36,066 nucleotides of DNA, from positions 1-36,066 of IMG/VR virus record IMGVR_UViG_3300003321_000579, one strand, 5' to 3'. A program made the position numbers and the translations under genes. Below, in pieces: positions 7,531 to 14,736 of this stretch. Source of the DNA: a virus. The notes beneath the pieces were generated by a model, which was not told the origin of the DNA, made no database searches, and saw only the letters and a program-made list of their open reading frames with translations. Each line of letters begins with the position of its first letter. Positions within the stretch are counted from its first letter, which is position 1.

Positions 7531-8937
7531 ATGAATCGCGTTTTGGAATTGCGACAGAGCATCGGGGCCGCTGTGGACAAGGCGGCGGCCCTCGTCAAAA
7601 AGGCCCAGACAGAGAAGCGCAACATGTCGGGCGAAGAGCAGCAGGAGTATGACCGGTATTATGCGGAGATCCGCGACGGGCGCGAGACGCTGAAGCGCGA
7701 GGAGAGCCTCGCCGAGGTGCAGGCAGCGATCAACGACCGCCGCGGAGCGGCGCAGGAGGAGACGGGCGTCGATGTCGACGAACAGCGCGGCTTCTTCCGT
7801 CGCTTTTTGCTGGCGTCGCGCTCGCTGCGCTCCGACAGCAAGCCGGCGGTGGTCGGCGACCACGAGTGGAAGGAAATGAGTGAGAAGGAAGCCAAGCGCT
7901 TTAGTTCCTTTTCCGCGTTCCTGCGCTTCGGGCCCGCACAGCTCAGCGCCGAAGAGCGGGCCGCGCTCGGCGAGTCGCGCCTCGAAGTGGCGCGCCGCGA
8001 CTTCGGCTTCGGCGGCGGCCTCGAACGCCGCGCCGCGCAGTCCGATGTGACCGGCAACCTCGGCGCTTACACGGTGCCCCAGGGCTTCCTCGCGGAGCTG
8101 CAGGTGGCGCTCAAGTACTACGCCGGCATTATGGAGGCCCAGCCACGCCTGCTAACGACCAGTTCGGGCGAGGACCTGCCGATGCCCACCACCGACGATA
8201 CGTCGAACAAGGGCCGGCGCCTGGCGGAAAACACCGGCGTGACGAACACCCAGGTCAGCTTCGGCCAGGTGATCATGAAGGCGTGGAAGTACTCGTCGGA
8301 CCTGATCCTCGTTCCGGTCGAGCTGCTGCAGGACACCGGGATCGACCTCGAGGCCGAGCTGGTGCAGCTCCTCGCTGTGCGGATCGGCCGCATCTACAAC
8401 GACGAGTTCACCAACTACAACGGAACGAACGGCCCGCGCGGCATCCTGATCGATGCGACCACCGGCGCGACCACCACCACCGGCCACAGCGGCGCTCCGC
8501 AGTACAACGACCTGGTGGCGCTCAAATACGCTGTGAACCGCGCCTATCGCGTCGGGGCGAAGTGGATGATGAACGATACGACCCTCGCGGGCATCCTGAA
8601 GCTGGTCGATTCGAACGGCCGCCCGCTGATCCTGGACTATCTGACGACGCTCCAGGAGGACGAGCCCGAGAAGCTGCTGGGGCAGCCGATCATCATCAAC
8701 AACGACATGCCCAGCCCGGGCAGCGCCGGCTCGCCGCTCGTCGGCAACCAGTGCGTGCTGTACGGCAACTGGCGCAACTTCTTCGTCCGCAACATCAAGG
8801 ATTTCACCTTGCTGCGCCTGACCGAGCGCTATGCGGACAGCCTGCAGGTCGGCTTCGTCGGATTCACGCGCGCGGACGCCCGGCTGGTTGACGCCGGCCA
8901 GCACCCGATCCAAGCGCTTGTTTCGGCGACAAGCTAA
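7531..8937 (+). CDS. Major capsid protein, HK97 gp5 fold
   Basis: 468 residues, preceded by AGGAGAG. Residues ~1-75 are charged and helical (RKRN..GEEQQEYDRYYAEIRDGRETLKREE type composition), matching the delta/scaffold domain that the upstream protease removes. The mature HK97 fold starts after about 160: GNLGAYTVPQGFLAEL, then AWKYSSDLILVPVELLQDTGIDLEAEL, an RIGRIYNDEFTNYNGTN loop, and a C-terminal LLGQPIIINNDMPSPG plus RLTERYADSLQVGFVGF. These match the A- and P-domain elements of phage capsid proteins. A 122-nt gap with GC-rich potential pairing follows the stop. Confidence 0.95.
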   Translation: MNRVLELRQSIGAAVDKAAALVKKAQTEKRNMSGEEQQEYDRYYAEIRDGRETLKREESLAEVQAAINDRRGAAQEETGVDVDEQRGFFRRFLLASRSLRSDSKPAVVGDHEWKEMSEKEAKRFSSFSAFLRFGPAQLSAEERAALGESRLEVARRDFGFGGGLERRAAQSDVTGNLGAYTVPQGFLAELQVALKYYAGIMEAQPRLLTTSSGEDLPMPTTDDTSNKGRRLAENTGVTNTQVSFGQVIMKAWKYSSDLILVPVELLQDTGIDLEAELVQLLAVRIGRIYNDEFTNYNGTNGPRGILIDATTGATTTTGHSGAPQYNDLVALKYAVNRAYRVGAKWMMNDTTLAGILKLVDSNGRPLILDYLTTLQEDEPEKLLGQPIIINNDMPSPGSAGSPLVGNQCVLYGNWRNFFVRNIKDFTLLRLTERYADSLQVGFVGFTRADARLVDAGQHPIQALVSATS

Positions 8938-9059
8938 CTGCTATTCTGCTTCCGATCCAGGGGCAGTTCCGCGCCAGGGAGCTGCGTTCTGTGTGAGGGC
9001 CGGGTCGGCTCGGGCGGGAAACCGTCAGGGCCGGCCCGGGTAAAAGGAGCCCACACCGC

Positions 9060-9254
9060 GTGCGAATCGTATTCCTGGAGGACTGCGGCCAGTACCACCG
9101 CGGCCAAACGGTGACGCTCGGCGATGTGGCCGCCCGGGCCCTGGTTGAGAAGGGCGTGGCGGTGCCGATGCCTGGCGATCCCCACCAAGAGCAACTATCG
9201 ACCGCGACCCGTCGAGCGCCCGAGCGCAGCGTGACGCGGCCTCCGAGGAGCTGA
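9060..9254 (+). CDS. Small head-module protein of unknown function
   Basis: 64 residues from GTG, with AAGGAG 10 nt upstream. The N-terminal 40 residues (MRIVFLEDCGQYHRGQTVTL, then DVAARALVEKGVAVPM) recall the beta-rich N-terminal domain of ribosomal protein L9, a fold also seen in short phage head ORFs. The resemblance is by eye only. The C-terminus is basic and low complexity. Its position directly after the capsid gene and 1 nt before the connector gene suggests a head-associated role. Confidence 0.7.
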   Translation: MRIVFLEDCGQYHRGQTVTLGDVAARALVEKGVAVPMPGDPHQEQLSTATRRAPERSVTRPPRS

Positions 9255-9255
9255 G

Positions 9256-9900
9256 ATGCTGCGAGTACTCGATGGCGACTGGAACCTCCAGATGCTCCAA
9301 CCGCCCGCCAGCGAACCGCTGACGCTCGACCAGGCGAAGCAACACCTCCGGATTCCGCTCGACGTCACGGACTTTGATGCGAACGTCACGGAGTACATCG
9401 CCGGCGCGCGAAGCTACATCGAGTACACCTATGGGCTTCCCGTTATGCAGCAAAAGGTTCGCGTGAACCTGCAGCAGTTCCCTTCGGCCGACCGGATCCG
9501 GCTGCCCATCTGGCCGGTGCAATCGGTCGACGCTTCCAGGTACATCACGGTAGACGGCCAGGCCCACCCGCTGACGGTAGGAGACTCAACTACGCAGCCA
9601 GTGCCCGACATCCTGGCTCGGCTGTGGCGTAAGCCGAGCGAGCTGGTGCTGCCGTGGTCGCACATCTGGCCGCCCGTGGTCCTGCAGATGGCCGACGCCG
9701 TCCAGTTCGACCTTACGGTCGGCTTTGTGACCAACGCCTCGCCCGAGCTGCGCCCGCTGCCGCCGGCACTTCTCGCCGCCATGCGGCTGTTGATCGGGCA
9801 CCAGTACGAGCAGGGCGCGGCGGTGACCGTGGTCGGGCGGCCAAGCGAGCGCCTGGCGATCGGCGTTGACGACCTCCTCCGCAACATCCGGTTGTTCTGA
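9256..9900 (+). CDS. Head-tail connector, phiE125 gp8 / gp6-like family
   Basis: 214 residues with GAGGAG just upstream. The N-terminus has the connector signature LTLDQAKQHLRIPLDV, followed by ITEYIAGARSYIEYTYGLPV-type helices. The middle has the strand-rich IRLPIWPVQSVDASRYI, and the C-terminus has PPALLAAMRLLIGHQYEQ. Proteins of this family form the ring bound under the portal that prepares the vertex for tail joining. The stop overlaps the next start (TGATG), indicating coupled translation. Confidence 0.87.
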   Translation: MLRVLDGDWNLQMLQPPASEPLTLDQAKQHLRIPLDVTDFDANVTEYIAGARSYIEYTYGLPVMQQKVRVNLQQFPSADRIRLPIWPVQSVDASRYITVDGQAHPLTVGDSTTQPVPDILARLWRKPSELVLPWSHIWPPVVLQMADAVQFDLTVGFVTNASPELRPLPPALLAAMRLLIGHQYEQGAAVTVVGRPSERLAIGVDDLLRNIRLF

Positions 9901-10280
9901 TGCCCATCGAACTCCGAAAGGGCGACCTCGCGCTCCAGCCGGGCTACTTCGACCAGGTCTGCGACTTCTATGCCGTTTCGCCGGCGCTCGATGCGACCGG
10001 AGCGCCCGTCGATCCGGCCAGCGCGGCCGTTGCACCGACGCTGGTGTACACGCTGTTCGCGAACGTGAGCAAGTACCAGGGCCAGGAGACCCGCGATGCG
10101 CTCACCAAGCTGGGCGAGGTGTGGGCCACGATCTCGATCCGCTACTTCCCTTCGAGGATTCCAGTCGAGGGCATGCGCGTGAAGCACCGGCTGGCGAGCG
10201 AGGAGTACGAGATCATCTCGGTCGACGAGGTGTCCTTCGCGCGGACGAAGATCGAGCTCACCTGCCGCCTGATTCGTTAG
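9900..10280 (+). CDS. Head closure / head-tail joining protein
   Basis: 126 residues. It starts with a dual beta-strand pattern (MPIELRKGDLALQPGYFDQV) and carries QGQETRDA-type loop text (KYQGQETRDALTKLGEVWAT). It ends with the strands MRVKHRLASEEYEIISVDEV and RTKIELTCRLIR. Size, position and the R-x-E-EYEI pattern fit the SPP1 gp16 / HK97 gp7-like joining proteins that close the head after packaging. The stop codon TAG is itself part of the TAnnnT box for the next gene. Confidence 0.8.
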   Translation: MPIELRKGDLALQPGYFDQVCDFYAVSPALDATGAPVDPASAAVAPTLVYTLFANVSKYQGQETRDALTKLGEVWATISIRYFPSRIPVEGMRVKHRLASEEYEIISVDEVSFARTKIELTCRLIR

Positions 10281-10283
10281 AAT
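10278..10283 (+). promoter_or_regulatory. TAnnnT box for a leaderless start
   Basis: TAGAAT ends 7 nt before the ATG at 10291, and there is no ribosome site. The expected transcription start is at or next to the start codon. It overlaps the previous stop codon. No clear -35 element. Confidence 0.55.
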
Positions 10284-10290
10284 CGCTCCC

Positions 10291-10725
10291 ATGCAGGCTG
10301 ACGAAAAGTGGCGCGTGCTGGCGCGTGGCATCCGGCTGTTCGTGCGCGTGCTCGCGGATGGCGTCGGACAGGACGGCGAGTTTTCCGAGGAGATGGAGCG
10401 CTGGGCAGAGCAGGAAGCCAGGTCGGTGGCGGCCGAGTTGGACCGCCAGCTCGGACAGGCCGGCCAGTTCTCCGAGGGGATCGGGCGGGCAGAGCCGGAG
10501 GCCAGGTCGCTGGTGGCCGATTTGGACCGCCACAGCGGAGCCGATGTCTGGCGCGAGCTGGTGCCGGGTATGAGCTGGACCGAGGTGTTCCGAATCCTGG
10601 CCGACATTCCGCCCAACCACGTGTTCCGATTGCGCCGGCGCGGGGAGGGCATGGTGCTCGAATCGGTCTGCGATCCTTCGCTGGCCGAACAATTCGAGAG
10701 GGTGGCCAATGGGAATCCGGCTTGA
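10291..10725 (+). CDS. Unknown protein with an internal 29-residue duplication
   Basis: 144 residues, not recognised. Two tandem copies of a charged helical unit fill residues ~25-82: GEFSEEMERWAEQEARSVAA and GQFSEGIGRAEPEARSLVAD, each ending LDR. The C-terminal 60 residues (WRELVPGMSWTEVFRILADI, then HVFRLRRRGEGMVLESVC) look like a compact separate domain. It lies between the head closure protein and the gp10-like tail protein, and overlaps the latter by 17 nt. That position suggests an extra neck component or a cargo gene. The start has no ribosome site and follows a TAnnnT box. Confidence 0.75.
   Translation: MQADEKWRVLARGIRLFVRVLADGVGQDGEFSEEMERWAEQEARSVAAELDRQLGQAGQFSEGIGRAEPEARSLVADLDRHSGADVWRELVPGMSWTEVFRILADIPPNHVFRLRRRGEGMVLESVCDPSLAEQFERVANGNPA
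10364..10536 (+). repeat. Tandem duplication, 87-nt unit, inside a coding gene
   Basis: TCGGACAGG recurs at 10364 and 10451. The 87-nt units remain alignable at the DNA level (for example GCCAGGTCG and TTGGACCGCCA in both). The unit is exactly 29 codons, so the frame is kept. The divergence suggests an old duplication. Confidence 0.7.
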
Positions 10726-11104
10726 TGGCCTTCCCGAGGCGCTCGACCTGTTCGACAGGGTGGATGCCGCGCTCCAGGCCACGACGCTCCAGCCCGAGCT
10801 CGGCAGTCTCGCCGAGCGCGGCCGCGACATCGCTCGCTCGCTGGCGCCGGTCTATGCTGGCCCGCCAGAGAAAGGTGTCGTTCCGGGCGAGCTGAAGGAG
10901 AAGATCTTCTCTCACAGCTACGAGAAAAACGGCGAGCCCGCGGCGCTGTTCGGAACGCGCGACGAGGAAGTGCCGTATGCGCCTGACGTCGAGTTCGGCA
11001 ACCACAACGACGCGGCCCAACCCTTCCTGCGGCCGGCATTCGATCAAGTGGCGCGCGATGCGGACCAGGTCCTCGCCGATGCGCTTGGCAAGCTGTTAGA
11101 CTGA
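10709..11104 (+). CDS. HK97 gp10-family tail completion protein
   Basis: 131 residues. Family features are the helical N-terminus (ALDLFDRVDAALQATTLQPE), a GRDIARSLAPVYAGPP turn where the family has its small-residue 'ARSLAP' site, and the C-terminal PYAPDVEFGNHNDAAQPFLR followed by PAFDQV. The family builds the tail-side part of the neck. The ATG lies 17 nt inside the previous gene with GAGAGGG upstream. The last codons overlap a TAnnnT box. Confidence 0.85.
   Translation: MGIRLDGLPEALDLFDRVDAALQATTLQPELGSLAERGRDIARSLAPVYAGPPEKGVVPGELKEKIFSHSYEKNGEPAALFGTRDEEVPYAPDVEFGNHNDAAQPFLRPAFDQVARDADQVLADALGKLLD
11097..11102 (+). promoter_or_regulatory. TAnnnT box for a leaderless start
   Basis: TAGACT ends 8 nt before the ATG at 11111. 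No ribosome site intervenes, and the box overlaps the stop region of the preceding gene. Confidence 0.55.
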
Positions 11105-11110
11105 CGCGCG

Positions 11111-11506
11111 ATGGACATCTCGACCTGGCTGCACCAGATCCTGACGAGCGGCAACCCGACCAGCCTGGGCCAGGCCATCTATGCGCTCATGGCTCCACCG
11201 AAAACCACCGGGCGGCACTGTGTGTTTCAGATTATTGGCAACGAGCCGCTCCTTACCCAGGACACCGAGGCCGACGAAGGCACGCGCATCTGGAAGGTGC
11301 AATTCCGCCAGTTCGCGCCGCGCGAGCAAGACGCGATCGCCGATACCGCCAGCCTCCGAGGCTTCCTGGTTCCCTACCGAGACTGGCCGGCCGCGCACGG
11401 CATCATGCGCGTGCTGCCGATCAACGAAATGGATCTGCCAGTGACCGGCACGGCGCGCCTATTTTGCAGGCTCCTGGAGCTGGAGATCACCGAAAACCTC
11501 TCGTGA
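11111..11506 (+). CDS. Probable tail terminator (DUF3168 / gpU-like)
   Basis: 131 residues. The N-terminal helix MDISTWLHQILTSGNPTSLG is followed by the strand CVFQIIGNEPLLTQ, a variable loop, RIWKVQFRQFAPREQDAIAD, and the C-terminal strand FCRLLELEITENLS. The alternation of a helix pair with strands and the position just after the gp10-like gene match tail-terminator proteins that cap the tail tube. The assignment rests mainly on position and size. It starts after a TAnnnT box and overlaps the glycosyltransferase start by GTGA. Confidence 0.6.
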   Translation: MDISTWLHQILTSGNPTSLGQAIYALMAPPKTTGRHCVFQIIGNEPLLTQDTEADEGTRIWKVQFRQFAPREQDAIADTASLRGFLVPYRDWPAAHGIMRVLPINEMDLPVTGTARLFCRLLELEITENLS

Positions 11507-12243
11507 AGGTGCCAGGGTACATCTCCGTTCCGAAAGCTCCGGGCCCGCCCTCGGTCTGCGGCTTGATGGTGACCGCCAACCGGCCGATGCTTGCCGGCAA
11601 AGTACTCGCGCAGTTCTTAGCGCAGACCTACCCGAACCGTTACCTGCTCATCCTGGACAGCGGCAAGAGAGCCTCACCGCCGCGCAAGATGCAGCTCGAC
11701 GAGCGTGTGCGCCTGGTGCATGTCCCTTCGGTCGCCGCGGCCACCTACGGCGCGCTGATCAATTTGGCCGGGCACCTGGCGATGCGCTGGCTCGGAAGGC
11801 TCGACTACTTCGCGATATTCGATGATGACGACTGGTCGCACCCGCAGAGGATCGAGCACCAGGTGGGAATGCTCGATGCGCTCGGCGGCCGGATCGCCGG
11901 GTATCACTCGATGTATTTCCTCGACGAGCGCGACGGGCGCGCCTGGCGGTTTTCCGGCGAGCCGGGCTATGCGATCGGAGCCTCGCTTATGTTCGACGCG
12001 GTTCTGTGGGCGAAAAAGCCCTGGGCCGACGAGATGATCGGCGCAGACTCCATCTTCCAGCGGGGTGAACGCGTAACCACCGCCGACGGCTGCGACCCGA
12101 TCCGGATGGTCGCGCGAATCCACGCGGAGAGCGTCTGCGCCCGGGCTGGCCACCGACAGATGCGGCGTTACGAGTCGGGCCACGAGCCGTTTGCGCCCGC
12201 GCCTGCGGATGTGGCCGAGCAGCTCCAGCAGCTCCTCTCCTAA
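11503..12243 (+). CDS. Glycosyltransferase family 2-like (GT-A fold), forward
   Basis: 246 residues from GTG overlapping the previous stop. The reading extends upstream to 11464, but conserved sequence begins after the GTG. The N-terminus has CGLMVTANRPMLAGKVLAQF and QTYPNRYLLILDSG, the first two strands of a GT-A fold. DDDDW at 107-111 is the metal- and nucleotide-sugar-binding DxD region. SGEPGYAIGASLMFDAVLW is the typical acceptor-side segment. It should transfer a sugar from an activated donor; acceptor and donor are unknown. It is the first gene of a carbohydrate cargo block inside the tail operon. Confidence 0.85.
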   Translation: MKVPGYISVPKAPGPPSVCGLMVTANRPMLAGKVLAQFLAQTYPNRYLLILDSGKRASPPRKMQLDERVRLVHVPSVAAATYGALINLAGHLAMRWLGRLDYFAIFDDDDWSHPQRIEHQVGMLDALGGRIAGYHSMYFLDERDGRAWRFSGEPGYAIGASLMFDAVLWAKKPWADEMIGADSIFQRGERVTTADGCDPIRMVARIHAESVCARAGHRQMRRYESGHEPFAPAPADVAEQLQQLLS

Positions 12244-12330
12244 GGCGTTTCGCCATCCGAGACGTTACTTTCGGCCTATTCGCCAATGGGCCATCCGGAG
12301 CGAAGCTCAATGGCAGGAGGATGTACCAAC

Positions 12331-12462
12331 ATGACACTTACTTGCGCGATCGTTCTTGGCCTGGTGGCCCTGCGGATCTGGCGGGCGATCGAGCCGGCCT
12401 CGCACCGCCGCATCGGCTCGACCGACAATCCGATGTACACGCCCGAGGAGCAGGAACGATGA
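12331..12462 (+). CDS. 43-residue membrane micro-protein
   Basis: ATG preceded by GGCAGGAGG about 10 nt upstream. Residues 3-20 (LTCAIVLGLVALRIWRAI) form one hydrophobic helix, followed by a basic then acidic hydrophilic tail ending EEQER. A type III or N-in single-span membrane peptide is likely. Its stop overlaps the next start (ATGA). It lies directly after a glycosyltransferase, so it could anchor or assist that enzyme, but there is no direct evidence. Confidence 0.6.
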   Translation: MTLTCAIVLGLVALRIWRAIEPASHRRIGSTDNPMYTPEEQER

Positions 12463-12635
12463 AGCCCGGCTCGCCCCTGCACTTCGAAGCACTGGCTGCC
12501 GCGGTCGCCAGCGCGCTCGCCAGGCCGGCGCTCGACAGCCCGCTGATCGCTCCGGACGGCCGGCCATTCACCCGCGCCGAGGTCGATTGGCGCACAGGCG
12601 CGATTCGCTGGACAACGTACGTGCCGCCCTGCTAA
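12459..12635 (+). CDS. Small protein of unknown function (58 residues)
   Basis: ATG overlaps the previous stop and has GAGGAGCAGG upstream. The sequence has an alanine-rich helix (FEALAAAVASALARPAL) and a C-terminal strand region (RAEVDWRTGAIRWTTYVPPC). Not recognised. It is the last forward gene before the bidirectional terminator region and is co-translated with the membrane micro-protein. Confidence 0.6.
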   Translation: MKPGSPLHFEALAAAVASALARPALDSPLIAPDGRPFTRAEVDWRTGAIRWTTYVPPC

Positions 12636-12668
12636 GCTAGCGCGCGGTGACAGTTGGCGTTTGGGTGC

Positions 12669-12706
12669 AAAGCGCTCGACCCGGTCAGGGTCGAGCGCTT
12701 TTGCTT
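12669..12706 (+). terminator. Strong intrinsic terminator between convergent genes
   Basis: A 14-bp perfect stem (AAAGCGCTCGACCC at 12669-12682 with its complement at 12688-12701) closes a GGTCA loop and is followed by TTGCTTTTGG. It ends the forward transcript. The reverse glycosyltransferase stop codon lies in the loop, so the same hairpin may also help stop the reverse transcript, although the reverse tail is only TTTG. Confidence 0.85.
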
Positions 12707-13404
12707 TTGGCGCGCTCACGCTCGTCCATCCTGGCCATGCTGGCGGCGCGCTGGGCCGGCGACATGACGCGTAGGAACGAGCTGGAGAAGGGCAACTGTC
12801 CGGGCAGACCGTGGCGAACGCACAGGGCGCGCGTGATCGCCAGCTTCCAGCCTTTCTGCTGCGCTCGCCGGCAGTAGTCGGTGTCGTCGCCGCCATACCC
12901 TGTGAAGCCTTCGTCGAGCTGCCCCACCTGGGCGACCATCTCGCGTCGAAGCATGACGCAGATGAAGGGAATCCGCTCCTCGCTGAGTACGACGGTGTCG
13001 CGGCGCTGGCCGGCTTGCCGGATCTGCAGGGCGTTGCCGGTCGCCGGTACCTCGCGGCCGTCCGCGCTGAGGCCGTAGACCATCGGCGCGGCGATTCCGA
13101 CCTGCGGATTGTCCTGGAGGACGGCTTCCAGGCCGGTCACAAGCGGGGCCTCAAGCCGCACGTCATCGTTCACCAGCAGAATGTGTCCGCCGTGGTCCCA
13201 TGCCAAGCGAATCGCAAGATTCGCATTGCGGGAGAAGATGAACGGAGCAGGTCCGGCGATCGCTCGCCAGCCCGGGCGTTCCACTTCAAATCCGCGGCTG
13301 GTAACAATCACCTTCGGCTCTTGCATGTGGAAGCGCTCGACCGACTCGGCAAAGCCCTCGAACAGATCCGGGAAGCCGCTCAACGTGCAGATTGTGGAGG
13401 CCAC
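12685..13404 (-). CDS. Glycosyltransferase family 2, reverse
   Basis: 239 residues from GTG, with AAGGAG 8 nt upstream on the reverse strand. Features in order: MASTICTLSGFPDLFEGFAE, FIFSRNANLAIRLAWDHGG, the DxD-like LLVNDDVRLEAPL (NDDV at 79-82), and FICVMLRREMVAQVGQLDEG. The rhamnosyltransferase-like GYGGDDTDYCRRAQQKGWKL follows near 169-188, supplying the catalytic-base region. The first 24 nt overlap the end of the upstream reverse glycosyltransferase, so the two are coupled. The pair runs against the otherwise forward structural operon. Confidence 0.87.
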   Translation of the reverse strand: MASTICTLSGFPDLFEGFAESVERFHMQEPKVIVTSRGFEVERPGWRAIAGPAPFIFSRNANLAIRLAWDHGGHILLVNDDVRLEAPLVTGLEAVLQDNPQVGIAAPMVYGLSADGREVPATGNALQIRQAGQRRDTVVLSEERIPFICVMLRREMVAQVGQLDEGFTGYGGDDTDYCRRAQQKGWKLAITRALCVRHGLPGQLPFSSSFLRVMSPAQRAASMARMDERERAKSKSARP

Positions 13405-14129
13405 AGTGAAAGCTCCTTTGTGCTTGCCAGCTCGAAGCGTTCGATGCCGGCGTATTGGACATGCCAGGCGCGCGCCAGTTCCGCGGCCGCATAGCGCTCG
13501 CGGCGCGCCTTCAGCTTCCGGACGGCGTGGGCCGTCGACCGGAAGGGATAGTGCTTCAGTACGAAGTTTTCCGGGAAGATCTTACGTCCTTCGAAGAGCG
13601 CTTCGTGGCCGCCCTGCGTGTGAAGGTCGACGAGCTGGCCTGGCCGCTGCAGCCAGGCCTTGACGTGTGGCAAGCGGCCATCGACCCGCGGCACTCGGTA
13701 CCACCGGAAGTGCGCGGCCGGATCTCCGCGGTAGTCGTCGTTGACGGGCGGAAATTCAAACACCTTGAAACGCACGGCGTTAAAGCCCTGCTCCTCGACC
13801 CAGCGCAGCGCGCCGTCGAGCAGCGCTCCAAGCCATTCAAGCGGTGGCGTGCGGATCTCGTCCGCGTCGTGGAAGAGGACCCAACCCTGGCGCTCTCTGG
13901 CGATGGCGGCGATGCGCTTGAGCATGCCCGTCCAGTCCCAAGACGAGTCGGGCCCGGCAGCCGGGTATCGCTCGCGGCGGCCGAAGTTCCTGGCGATCTC
14001 CCAACTGGCGTCGGTGCTCCAGTTGTCGAGGACGTGCACATCGCACCCGTTCGCGCGGAGGTGTGCGAGCGTCCACTGGAGGATGTCGGCCTCGTTGTAG
14101 ACTGGCACGATCGCAAGAGGAGGTCGCAT
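13380..14129 (-). CDS. Glycosyltransferase family 2 (Glyco_tranf_2_4-like), reverse
   Basis: 249 residues from ATG at 14129 (an in-frame start at 14150 exists but lies upstream of the TAnnnT box). The N-terminus PLAIVPVYNEADILQWTLAH and CDVHVLDNWSTDASWEIARN is a classic GT-2 nucleotide-binding fold. HDADE at 87-91 is the DxD motif. The C-terminal half has HFRWYRVPRV and FVLKHYPFRSTAHAVRKLKA, as in lipopolysaccharide- or glycan-acting relatives. It starts nose-to-nose with the methyltransferase on the other strand, 2 nt apart. There is no ribosome site; TATCTT lies 8 nt upstream of the ATG. Confidence 0.87.
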   Translation of the reverse strand: MRPPLAIVPVYNEADILQWTLAHLRANGCDVHVLDNWSTDASWEIARNFGRRERYPAAGPDSSWDWTGMLKRIAAIARERQGWVLFHDADEIRTPPLEWLGALLDGALRWVEEQGFNAVRFKVFEFPPVNDDYRGDPAAHFRWYRVPRVDGRLPHVKAWLQRPGQLVDLHTQGGHEALFEGRKIFPENFVLKHYPFRSTAHAVRKLKARRERYAAAELARAWHVQYAGIERFELASTKELSLWPPQSAR

Positions 14130-14130
14130 A

Positions 14131-14736
14131 GTGATCGAAGATACCAGCACGGCGCCTTACATCCTGGACGATGGCGGCGCGCTCGATTATGACCGATGCC
14201 CGGACTGCTGGGAGAAGCGAGCCCACCTCGAGCGCTACCAGTTCGCCGCCCTGGTTGCCGGCCCCGAGCGCAAGATCCTCGACTTCGGCTGCGGCGTCGG
14301 CTATGGCACGGCCCTGCTGCGTTCTTGCGGCCACAGCGTGCTTGGAGTAGACACCTCGGAGCAGGCCATGCGGCTCGCGGAGGAGCGTTATGGCATGGTG
14401 GGGTTTCAGCGGTTGCAGATCCGGCCCACGGAGACCGCGCTGCGCGCATTGGCCCGAACGGCCCACTTCGATATCTGCTGCGCCTTGGAGGTGTTGGAGC
14501 ACTTGGAGCGACCCGAGCTGTTTCTGCAGGTCGCCGCCCGGACCATTCCGGAGCTGGTCGTCAGTGTTCCGGTCATTCCTACGGTCGGAGTAAACCCGCA
14601 CCACCGGCACGATTTCACGATCGACTCCTTCCGGGATCTGGTCGGGCGCTTCTACCGCGAAGCCTGGTGGTGGATTCAGGTCCGACCGTTCCACCATGCC
14701 CCGAGCATTTGCATCATCCACGGAGTCAGGAGGTGA
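14131..14736 (+). CDS. Class I SAM-dependent methyltransferase
   Basis: 201 residues from GTG, with AGAGGAGG at 14116-14123, 7 nt upstream. Motif I ILDFGCGVGYGTALL (49-63) binds SAM. SVLGVDTSEQAMRLAEERYG is motif II, and FDICCALEVLEHLERPELFL is motif IV with the following helix, as in small-molecule or glycan methyltransferases. The C-terminus has NPHHRHDFTIDSFRDL, common in Methyltransf_23-type proteins that act on sugars or lipids. Next to three glycosyltransferases, methylation of a glycan is the obvious inference. The stop overlaps the next micro-ORF (GTGA). Confidence 0.87.
   Translation: MIEDTSTAPYILDDGGALDYDRCPDCWEKRAHLERYQFAALVAGPERKILDFGCGVGYGTALLRSCGHSVLGVDTSEQAMRLAEERYGMVGFQRLQIRPTETALRALARTAHFDICCALEVLEHLERPELFLQVAARTIPELVVSVPVIPTVGVNPHHRHDFTIDSFRDLVGRFYREAWWWIQVRPFHHAPSICIIHGVRR
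14138..14143 (-). promoter_or_regulatory. Reverse TAnnnT box for a leaderless start
   Basis: On the reverse strand TATCTT ends 8 nt before the ATG at 14129. It lies inside the first codons of the forward methyltransferase, so each divergent gene contains the other's start signals. Confidence 0.5.

Noticed and set aside
9060-9254. Ribosomal protein L9 homologue
   Set aside because: Only the short N-terminal strand pattern is similar and the position is a phage head module. Treated as a small phage protein of unknown role.
9429-11039. 536-residue reverse ORF across the head-tail genes
   Set aside because: It is an antisense shadow of three clear forward genes in GC-rich DNA. Its product is Arg/Ser/Pro-rich with no familiar motif.
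12647-12877. Forward ORF after the convergent terminator
   Set aside because: It passes through the terminator hairpin and lies antisense to the reverse glycosyltransferase. Only its GTG is interesting as part of a possible short transcript.
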